Source of the DNA: Taxillus chinensis
Taxonomy: Eukaryota; Streptophyta; Magnoliopsida; Santalales; Loranthaceae
Assembly (NCBI GenBank): GCA_023512835.1
Contig: CM042088.1
Coordinates: forward strand, 45,648,771 to 45,712,770
Direction: 5' to 3'
DNA: 64,000 nt
Within the stretch, counting starts at the first letter, position 1; every line of letters begins with the position of its first letter. The position numbers and the translations under genes are program-made. A model generated the notes under the pieces. The model saw nothing but the letters and a program-made list of their open reading frames with translations, did no database searches and was not told the DNA's origin. Shown here piece by piece: positions 26,862-41,492 of the stretch.

Positions 26862-29180
26862 TGCATATGCATGCACGAAGATCCATAATTGAATAAATAG
26901 TATGTCACTGCTATCTGATTGATGATTCCTCGGTCAGTGTCCTTCCATATATCAACTGCATTCTCTAATCAAATAAACACACACACACACACGTGTAGAT
27001 GCACTAGTGATCATATCTTTCTATTATATGATAGAGACACAGTACTCTTTTATGCACGCAAGCACATAAAAACAGATTGAGCCAAGGGCCTGAGCGAATA
27101 AACAATATGTTGAAGTTGGTAGAGAGGTTAATGTAGTGGCGATTATTTGTATATTCAATTTGTGCCTTGCCGTTTCAGCACTGATCCAGGACTCAAATGA
27201 TAGGAATGAGAGAAAGGTACCCACTCACTCATCTCAGTTTGGTTCCTTTTAATTCACAGTTTGTGATTGGAAGCGAGATTTGTTAATCTAACATACCACA
27301 CTGAGATGAGAGAAATTTAAATGGTTCCATTGAAGAACCCAAAAAAAGCAAGTAGAAACCTTGACATGAAAAAAAAAATACATGGATAGATTGCCCTTTT
27401 TCTTCACACTCACAAATATGAGGATTAATTTTGTATTACTTAATTAATAGTGTTTAATATATATGAACCGCCCTATATTATGGAAAAACTATCACTTGCA
27501 TGATTAGCACCACAACTTACGATAATTAGAGAGTAATCGATCACCTTAATTATATACACATCACGTATGTATGTATAAAATTATGATAAAATGTGAATTT
27601 AGGAATGTTAACATGCGTGATATGCGTTAGATTATTGGAATTTAAAAAAAAAAACCTACGCTCCCATGCTCGCTTCTTGGTTTCTCCCATCTTTTGGGCT
27701 TTCAGGACTTTTCTCAAATCACTAATTCTGGTTGGCATGAAGAAAATAATATTACTCTATTGGTGTGAACTCTGAAGGCTAATGAGAAAAATATGAGAAA
27801 AATTCTAAATAACAAAACCTCACAAGGAATTGAAAAACATTACACGATTTTTTCTTTTATAAGTTAAAAGAATCTATGTTATAAAAATTATTACAATACA
27901 CAATGACCTTCCAAGACTATTCATGATATAAGTCGTTGAGAAAGCTTTTAATGAAGACACAATCTAGCTATATAAAATTGAATATAATTAATATACGTCA
28001 TTCAAGAAAAGTTAAAATCAAAAATCTCAAAGATTATTCCCATAGTCCACCATCCTAAATCTCGCATGCATTCCCAAGGCTCAACCACATATAGTCCTCC
28101 CATATATAGTCAACAAACAAAATATAAAAACCAAAATAATTCCATAAAAGTTAACCACTAAAAGGAAAATTCGAGCAAGAGTATGGACATGACCCACTCA
28201 TCTCCAAAACCATATTTAGCATTCAACAAAACATCATAAAAAGAGAGAAAAATATGTAAAAAAAAATGGAGAAGAGGAGAGAGAGAGAAGAGTAAGAGAA
28301 GAAGAAAAGAAAAGAAAAGAAAAATATGTATGGTAACACAATCGATACCAAATGAAAAACAACACTAATTCAACCAAACTGAGCAATCACAAGAATTAAT
28401 GTAACATAGAGGGACGTGAATTGTAATGAAAAAGGTTTGAAGTTCATAGCTTAATCAAGATAATCAAGATGTAGGGATGAATACATGAATACATAAGAAA
28501 AAAAAAGATCAATAATAGTTTTTTAGCTAAAATTAAGAAATCGATAAAAACTGGCATTGGGTTCCCTTTTCTTGTTTGAAGTTCTTTGTAGGGATGTGGT
28601 AAAAACAGAGAGACTTCCATGGCTTCAATTTTGGACCCTCTTGTCCACGTGGAGGTGGTCAAGCTTGCTAGTTGACAGTTTGGATTGGATTGGATACGAA
28701 TAAAATATCCTAGCTAGGATTTTATTCCATTTGAATTTGTCATTTAAATTATTGGATTTGCTTGATTTTCAATTTTATTGTTACTATGTATCTTATTGGC
28801 TTGCATTGTAATAAGAGCTGACGTATATAGTCAGCATTGGAAGGAAATAAAAATTATGAAAGTCATAAAAAAAAATAAAAATAGAAATTCCCTATCCCGA
28901 GTTCTTCCTCCTTCCCCTCTTCTTCCCAAATTTATTCGTATCATTCATTGGGTGGTTTCCACGCGATGAGGAAGAACGTGCTAACGTCATGCTCGATCGG
29001 CCGGGAAGGAAGGGCCGTACGTCTGGAATGTGGCGCCGTGCATGGCTCATGAGTCATTTCGTACGGTGGAGGCCAGGCCACCGGTACGTACCGACCGCCA
29101 GTTGATCACCACGTACGGTTGTCAAATTGGGTAACGGCCAGACTGTCTCTGTAAGTATCGCGCGCCAGCTTATGATTATA
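26862..29180 (+). pseudogene. Decayed tandem copy of the neighbouring subtilase gene
   Basis: Three parts match the intact downstream gene in the same order. First, 26862-27106 matches its promoter (around 29395-29703). Second, 27107-27216 matches exon 1, but an AG insertion near the start shifts the frame into an early stop, while the end still reads NLCLAV and QDSNDRNERK before a GTACCC donor; exon 2 follows as a scrambled remnant at about 27465-27535. Third, 28965-29180 matches the end of exon 6 (the AACGTGCTAACGTC, GTACCGACCGCCAGTT and AAATTGGGTAACGGCCAGAC blocks, then the GTAAGT donor) with insertions and deletions. Exons 3-5 and everything after exon 6 are unrecognisable. The gene is clearly non-functional. 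Confidence 0.85.
27571..28964. other. Middle of the subtilase pseudogene, no recognisable exons
   Basis: This A-rich, purine-biased DNA (for example a GAGAGAAG-rich tract at about 28260-28320) occupies the place where exons 3-5 of the pseudogene should lie. It also holds an inverted copy, at about 28607-28636, of a 30-bp piece of the subtilase upstream region (29467-29496). Confidence 0.5.
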
Positions 29181-29703
29181 TTTATAACTAACTACTTTTT
29201 TCTTTGTGTGTGTGTGTTTTTTTTTTTTTTTTTTGGGTTTTGCTTTTTGTAGAATTCGGTAAGAAAAGCCTAACTTTAATTTTCGATACGTATATGCATG
29301 CGAGTGGGGCACGTGTACTGACCGGACAGCACCGCTTTGCTATTGCCTGACTGTTCTATTGGTCTTCCGAGGTTGGTGGAGTTAAGATCTATCCATACAT
29401 GCATGCGACATATTCATGTCATAAGAAGATCCATAATTGAATTAAAAATAGTAATCAGAATGATGAGATCCAAAATTGAAGCCATGGAAATCTCTGTTCC
29501 TCAGTCAAAGTGTCCTTCCTCATATCTCTCTCCCCCACCCTCTATATCAACTGCACTATATCTAATCAGACAAACACGTACACACGCTTCGATGCACTAG
29601 TGATCACATCTGAATTTCTTTTATATAGTAGAACCACACTACTATTTTATGCACACAAGTAAACACACAAAAACAGATTGAGAGCGAATATACAATACGA
29701 TCG

Positions 29704-33974
<4,271 letters not shown>

Positions 33975-34830
33975 GCCTTTTGGCGTTGGAATCATGGCTA
34001 CCCAGCTCTGGGTTCTCAACTATCTTTTCCCTCCATTTTTCCAATTATTTCAAACCCCCCGAGAACAATAAGAGCATGAAGCTGTTTTCAGCTGTAATTC
34101 TGAGATTTCTACTCCAATAGACTTTAAGAGCTGTGAAAATGAGAAAGGCGTAGGACCCAAAAAACACAAAAGTGTGCATCTGATTCGGTTTGCTTGTAGG
34201 ATACCTGGCTAGCACAAGCACTACGGGAGGACCTCAGATCTGTTCCAAAACGAAAAATAATAATAATAACCAGTTGAAAACCTCAGCAATAATCGATCTA
34301 CAGAGAAGATGAGGTCTAGATTCTCAAGCAGACGGGAAATTTATTATTGAATTTTTCACCAATGCACGGGCCAGGTGGTATTAATAACACCAAAACATGA
34401 CGCAGGTTTTATCCATAGATTTGAACATTTTGCTAACATTGAACTTCACCGCTAAGAAAAAGGAGGACAATGTAAACGCATCCCAAAAGAAGAAGAAGAA
34501 AACTCTAAACAGGCTGACCTCTCCAAAGCACATGCTGAGAGAAACTGTAACGCTTAGTCGTACAAAGGAACATAGCTAAAAGAATAAAATGTTCTCCCAA
34601 GGACAATAAAAGAGTCTCTTAGGAGCAGCGTAAAACAGCTCAAGATTCAGGTTAAAAAATCGATCACAGTGAATCTAGGGCCGCCAAATCATTGGTAGCT
34701 TCAAACATGAACTTCCAACGGTTGTAATGGAAGGCTGCACCAACTCAATCCCTGAACTTTCATGTCTGATCCAGTCAGTGAGCAAAACATTGGAGGTGAA
34801 ATTGTTAGTGCTTATTCCTAGCTTAAGAGC
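33975..34830. other. Intergenic spacer between convergent subtilase and bZIP genes
   Basis: This should contain the 3' untranslated regions of both convergent genes. No other gene, RNA or repeat is visible. Confidence 0.6.
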
Positions 34831-37800
34831 TCAACTGGGAATCCGGCATTGGAGACTGTGCAGATTCTTTAGCTTTGTTAGTTCCTTTCTCCTCTTCCTG
34901 GCCTCTGCTGCAGTTATCGGGTCTACCTGCTTCTTGCTGGGACCAGCGGAAAGTTCTCTAGTATTTTCTATAAAAGTAGGTGCAGAATGGCCTTCGGTAG
35001 AAGAAATAGCTTGATTGTGATCTGCCTGGATACCATTCTCACATTTGGCAAAAACTGGCGGTCTTAAAGAATTATAGGGGAAAGGCAAAAGAACCATCCC
35101 TCTAGGTGGAGATTCTGTATGAAGACCATCCTCACCTTGGGGCAAGCCATCTTGAAGTTTATTAGCTGATTCTGTCAAAGCTTCTGCCTTAAATTTCACG
35201 GGTAAAGATTGCAGGGGATCATCTATACGTGGAATAGGTTTTGAAAAACTAACAGTAGGATTGTTGCTTGAGAAAGTTTCATCCTGTCTATCATTTGGAT
35301 TGAATGGTTGCTGAGTGTGCTCATGTTTGATTTCTGGAAGACGAAATAACCAAGGGGACGGCAGGACGTAGAAAGGAATGGTTGAGCCATTTCTATTCAT
35401 AAGACTTGATTCCTTTTGAGATAGTTGGGGCCAGCTACCACTGGCTGGTAAGGGAACTTCAAATGAAATAGTGCCGTTTGGAGATCCATGCTGTGATGTT
35501 GATGGGACATAATTTGAAGACTGAATCATAGAAGGCCACAGATAAGGTGAGTATGGAGGATGGTTCTATAAAAGCAGTGGACAAGCTGTGAATACAGAAG
35601 TAGATGACTCAACTCAACATCAGCTGACTTATATACCTTGGGAGCTTCCTCCACTTGGGCCTTAATGGTCTTGGCCACATGGTAATTAAAAGGTAATTTA
35701 AAATCTCCTGGAGCTTCCTCCACTTCGGGCTTAACTGTGTTGGCCACCTGGATAAAAGAGGGACACAAATTAGAAATTCTCTTAAGATAAAGCATGTTAG
35801 CTGCAATGTACTTTACCTGTGCCTTCAAGCATTCATTTGTATGCTTTAAGGATTGATACTCTTTCATAGCCAACTCCTTTTCCTTCATTACCAAAAAGGT
35901 CACAACTTGCGATGTTAAAATTTTAAGAGCTTGTACATGATGGGAGAAATTTCGTTTTTAATGAGACCATATTTTTTAAAGAAAGACTACACACCGTCCT
36001 CAGATTTATGTTCTCCCATTCTAGATCAGTGGCCTTCCTGGTTAATTCCTCACACAAAGCCTGAAAGATAGAAAATATCTTGTGATTATGTAAATTATTA
36101 GACAAATCAATACCAAGACTCCTTGTTATGGACCATATACATTTATTACTACTAGCATTGTGTTTTTCCCCCTTGGGTGTGGGAATGTACAACACATGAA
36201 ATATCATTGCGGAGACATTGTTGCTAATTTTCAAAAGACAGCACAAACAGGGAGAAGGAAAAAACACATTAAAATAATAAATAATAGAGCCTTGTTATGG
36301 ACTGTATAGATTAATTATTACTACTTCACCCCCCCCCCCCCCCCCAACATGAGATATCACTGCAGATACTTTGTTACTTGGTATAAACAAGACCGAGCAC
36401 AAACATGTGACTATGACCTGCCATTCTCATCTAGAATCAAGGTTCAACAAACCATCGGAAATATATGACTGAATTAGTTACTTGAGTGGCTTCACCTTTC
36501 AAGCCCTTATTTACGCACTTATCACATGGTCTTATAAGGAAGAAACTCTAGTTTTCTCTTTCAGATTTATTCAGTACTTTTTAAGTGAAAGTTAGCATAA
36601 AAACTGTTTCTTACACTATTTCTACCGCCCTGTGTGACCATAATGAACTGCTAAAGAACATAAAACAAGTCTACTGCAGGGAAAGCAAAGCGATATCTGT
36701 TGTCATTAACCCAGATTTGAAAATTAAACATTAGAACCATTTATGTTCTACCACGCACGGTTACTGCCATTGGACCAACAAACATAGAAACATACCTGCA
36801 ATACTGATGCACAAACAAGAAAATAACTATGAAGGAAAAGATCCTGATAAATCACCAGAGGAATATCTGATTTAAAAAATAAAATCTACAATTGAACAAA
36901 TATAAATCACCTAAACATAAATCAGCAGGCCTCATGTATCACAGGGAAAATGGTCCTTTCTTATAAACACACAAGCCACAAGGAAACAGTAAACAGAACT
37001 AACTGCCACACAAGCACTGGGAAACTTATATGTGTCTCACCTGCCTACGGCGAATTGTCTGCCTGGCAGATTCTCTGTTCGCTAATACCCTACGTAATCT
37101 TCGGGTTTCTTTCTCTGCCTGTATAGGAATCCATAAGCTGAATATATGCAATGAGACCTATACAGGCTTCAAAAAAGAAGGTTTGTACCTCGGTCATATT
37201 CTGCCTCAACTTGCTACCACCACAGGATGAATAGTTGAGAGTGAATGTTGAAAGTGGTTTGGGTGATTCAATGTCCTGCCCAGCCTTCATTGATTTTACT
37301 ATTATAGTTTCATGTGTCTGTTCAGATTCAGAATTTCTCAAGCCCTGCAAATTACGGTGCTTGCTAAAATTTTGAGGATATAATTATCTACATAAGCAGG
37401 CAGCCACCTAAATCTTTGCAAACTTGTTGAATATTGGGTGAAATATAATTTTGGGTATAATCTTGATAAAAACTCAACTTTGTGTGATCTAATAGCCTTG
37501 GATGCATGAGATTGATGAGATTGTGGCTTAAATTTGGAAATCTCTAGTTCTTTGTTTATTCATGCATGTAAAAAAATATTAAAAAAGTGTATAATTAAGA
37601 CATGAACAATCAACTCTAAAATGGTAAAATGAAAATGACCTAAGGGAACATAATGGTAAATTGAAAATGACCATTGCTTGCTTTGAAAACATCTTTGCAT
37701 GTCCCACAGAAATATCTTTTTTTCTTCTTCACTTTATTAGCATATTATATGAAATCCAAAATCCATTCATACCTTATTGTTTTGAATATGAGAAAATTAA

Positions 37801-39546
37801 ACCTTCCTCGATTAAAATTGAGAAATCCCTCATCTCTTCTTGAAAACATGTAAAACCTTTAAGATTTCTTTTTGTCACTCTTTGTTATTGTTTTCAAATA
37901 AAAATGTTAACCTAAGTCTAAAGCACCATTTAAAACATGGTGAGGAAAGCCAATTTGCAATTTTAACATTTAAAATTTGTAGACTAAAAGGAAAGTTGAG
38001 ACTTAGGATCTCTGCAGTCAGATTAAAACTAATAATAATAATAATAATAATAATGTAATTATAAATAAATAAATAAAGGGAAGCAAAACCTTTATTCTCT
38101 AGAAGCTTAAAAATTTAAAAATTAGTCCAAAGTATTGCAAAATTAAATAACTAAGATTTAACTCTAATTGTTTGGACAAAAAATAATTGTGATATACTTT
38201 TATTTTTATCTCTTTTTGATGATATCATAGCCTATTTTAAGAACTAAAAAAATTTATTTTCAAACCTTTGCCACCAATGACTATATCCTATATTTTCAAT
38301 ATTTTAAAGTTTCTTTAATCAAATACAAATTAAATTTAAAACAAGTAGAAACTCTCATTTTTTAAGATAGATATCAATTTTGAACGTCGTAATGGTACTT
38401 ATTTTTTCCCATGTGTAACTAATTCTTAAACTTATCTATAGAAAACATAGACCAAACTTTGACAATTGGTGGTGACTACACATAAATAAATATTTGTTAT
38501 CACAAAATAAGATAAGCTGTGTCTATTAAGAGAATAACTCAAGGATCAAACACATTGAGTTTTGAAAAGCGCCAACAACAAGCCCAATTGGATCCGGTTG
38601 ATGACACATATTATCAAAGAGAAACAAACCCGGAGAAAATGATGTGGCACAAACATGGCCTTCAAATTTGTACGGTCATTTAAAGATAAATCCTATCAAA
38701 GGCCATAAATATAAAATATCACTTTTCTCTTTCCCTGACATTGTCTCCCCATGTTGCATTAGTCATCTATGAGATAATAAATTACTTAACAAAGGCAGGA
38801 ATCCTAAATTAAAGAAACAATTTTAATAGCTTAAATTTCATTTTCGGATGCCAATTTCCATTTACTTTAAAATTCAACAACCTTGTTCATTTCCCGGTTG
38901 GTTGATTAATAATGATTATTTGATCACACAACATATTGGACCATTACCGCCACACAGCTGCACTAAAGTTCAAAATCAGCAACTTTTCTGCAACATATGA
39001 TAACCAACAAAGACAAAAGCAGAACAAAGCCCAACTAGCTTTAATTAGCTGAGATTTCACCAGTAGGATTATAATACCCTTCTTCCTAATTTTGGATTGT
39101 AAATAAACTAAAAGAAAACAAAACAAAACAAAACAAAAGACATGAAAATTAACCTCGGCGAGATCGAAAGACATAGGTGTGGAACAATTAGGGGCACGTG
39201 GACCCGAGTCTGGCGGGGAAGGAGACTGAGTCTTGACTCGCTGACTCGCTCGCTTCCCTTTACTCCCCCATTTCCCGCCGGACTGGAAGGTCCGAGTTTC
39301 GGACTCGCACACTCCCCAATGGGCCAAACCCGCGAGCGCCTCCGCCGCCTCCATCTCTTCAATCTTAACCGTGGAGTGGTCCACCTCACACGCCGAACCC
39401 CCGACGCCGGACATCCTCCCTTCCGACAACGACGACGACGACGACACCGCCGCAGAGCCGGAAAACAACGACGGCGACGAGGACGACGAACACGGTGGCG
39501 AATGTAAGGCTGTTGTCGGATGGGAACATCTGTTGGTCTTCTCCAT
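34831..39546 (-). CDS. bZIP62: bZIP transcription factor, AtbZIP62-like (group J), 7 exons
   Basis: Exons in transcription order: 39546-39154, 37344-37189, 37118-37041, 36060-35995, 35882-35817, 35747-35637, 35565-34831. They join in phase to 534 residues. A Ser-rich N-terminus (1-131) precedes an acidic/polar exon. The basic region AEKETRRLRRVLANRESARQ then TIRRRQ lies at 184-209, with Asn197 at the invariant site and Ile205 where most bZIPs have Arg/Lys. The zipper follows at about 210-253 (ALCEELTRK...KELAMKEYQSL). The C-terminus ends with a basic RKRRKELTKLKNLH motif. Family role: nuclear sequence-specific regulator. Odd points are a 69-nt in-frame duplication in exon 6 and a following 71-nt segment (35566-35636) that reads like former coding sequence. 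If that segment is not spliced out, the gene is frameshifted. Confidence 0.85.
35640..35747 (-). repeat. In-frame 69-nt tandem duplication in the bZIP gene
   Basis: Two adjacent units start with GTGGCCAA and contain GTGGAGGAAGCTCC. The first translates to VANTVKPEVEEAP and the second to VAKTIKAQVEEAP. The duplication adds 23 codons just after the leucine zipper without breaking the frame. Confidence 0.7.
36121..36405. repeat. Diverged tandem duplication and C-run in bZIP intron 3
   Basis: 36121-36255 and 36290-36405 share CCTTGTTATGGAC, TTATTACTAC, ACATGA(A/G)ATATCA and AGCACAAAC in the same order. The second copy contains a run of 17 C at 36329-36345 where the first has a shorter C-rich tract. 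Run length is a likely sequencing weak point. Confidence 0.6.
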
Positions 39547-39568
39547 GATAGATAGCAGGAGGTATGTG

Positions 39569-39573
39569 TGTGC

Positions 39574-39612
<39 letters not shown>
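39569..39612. repeat. (GA)n microsatellite in the bZIP leader
   Basis: About 22 GA units on the + strand read as CT on the bZIP strand. The tract lies 23-66 bp before the bZIP start codon, so it belongs to the 5' leader or core promoter. CT-rich leaders are common in plant genes. Confidence 0.85.
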
Positions 39613-39615
<3 letters not shown>

Positions 39616-40955
39616 GGAGAAGAGAGAAGATGGATTTGGGGGTGCCACATGTCAATGCCAGATCATATTGCGTCGTAGCGGATGGCTATGTAGGTGTGTG
39701 GTCGCCACGTCTCTGGGCTGGCCCACGAGCCTGCTCGTGCCGCTGGTGCAACGTGGAGGCGACGGTTAGCCCCAACGCAAAAGAAATATTATTATTATTT
39801 TTTCGAAGAATGAATGATTTGGCAGTTGGCACCATATGTTAGTCGATGACATGTGCAAAATTCTTATTTCAATCTTTTTAGGGATTGACAATTTTTACAA
39901 TATTACAAAACAAATAAATATATTTATGTACAATGATATATATATATATACAGTAATTTCATCAAGGTGCTCTCATTTGGATTAATATTAATTTTTCTAA
40001 AAAATATTAATTCAAGGGTAGAAAAGATATTTTAACATAAATTTTCCTATATAATATGTCCTGCAAATAAACTTTCCTTGTATTTATATATACCACTCAT
40101 TCCACATATGCGCTCCTATGTTACAATTTTAATAAATGTTTTAAATAGTTTTCAAAATGCTTTGATCTAATTTGATTTTGAGATAAAATATAATAATATA
40201 ATGACCGAATAAAGAAAGTAATTTGAGAAGAAAAAACTAATGTCCGTGTCACTAATATGTATTTCATATTTATATAGTTTTCATTTCATTTAATTTAGAA
40301 AATGATGTTAGTATTGTTACGGAATTTATATATATATGAACTACGAAAAAGTTTGTTCAAATCTATCTTGTAATTTAAAAGATTCCCATAAAATCGATAT
40401 TAATCTCATATATCCTGTATATAACCTTTTCTACATTCTTTTTTAATTTTTTAGCATAACTTAAAAAGTTTTAAGTGTTATATACACTTTTTTAAAAAGC
40501 ATTAGCTTTCACTAATGGTTTACAAGTTTAAATTATAGGAAATGTTCTAATGCCCTTGCATTCGCTATTAAAATTGGTTGTTGTTGTTTTTTTCATTACA
40601 CACTCTTTTAAAAAAAAGTAAATGAAAAATTTTTCCTTTTAAAAAAAAGTGAAAGTCAATGGATGCAATACAATCAATTAATTAGTCATAATTGATAGAA
40701 TTTGCCATTTATTTTTCAAGTTGGGGATACAAAACTTGGGTTACCCGAAATATATTCGAAGACCATTTTAACTTCGTTTTTGATAAAATTTGCCATTTAT
40801 TAATTAGTCATTATTTATATATTTTAAATTTAGAGTTGTGCTTTTCGGCCTCCAATAATCAGGAAAAGTTTTTAGGAAAAAAAACAAATGGAACTGTCCA
40901 TTGACCGTAAGCGGACTGGTCGATAGAATCAAGACATCACCAATCGAGCGCCTCC

Positions 40956-40997
<42 letters not shown>

Positions 40998-41492
40998 TGT
41001 ATAAATACATTAATAAATATTTTTATAAACTTTTATAACAAACTAATGATTAATTTATACATAAATTTAATTAATAAATAAATTATAATTATTTATTTAA
41101 ATTAAATTTGCACAAATTAAATTATAAATTTTATAAGCATAATCATCATACTAACTAAATATTTAATCTATTAATTTTTAAATGTATTAAAATAACATAA
41201 ATCCGTACGATAGCCGCACCGAACCATGCCCCACAAAAGTCCACAATTTGCAAAACTTAATGGGTAAGACACGGACTTCGTCACTTCGGACACTTCCGGT
41301 TGATATATTTGTGCCATTAAAAAATTATTTGATCTTATTAGCATACGCAATGCGATTGCGCAGTAGATGAAGTGATGCGTTAGAATCTTAAAACAGGCGT
41401 GAGTGACAAAATAAGAAGCTGATTATTCAATCTACACTTGCTAAATCTTGCAGTACAACGCGTAGAGAAACTGAGAAACCTGATAAAAGAGT
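39613..41492. other. Intergenic, AT-rich
   Basis: This holds the bZIP promoter side and then AT-rich filler with an AT microsatellite at about 40961-40994. No gene is visible before the 3' end of the IQM gene. Confidence 0.6.

Noticed and set aside
39108..39650. Arg-rich and Ser/Leu-repeat frames over the bZIP first exon
   Set aside because: They are other frames of exon 1 and of the (CT)n leader; only the frame from 39546 splices in phase to the bZIP exons.
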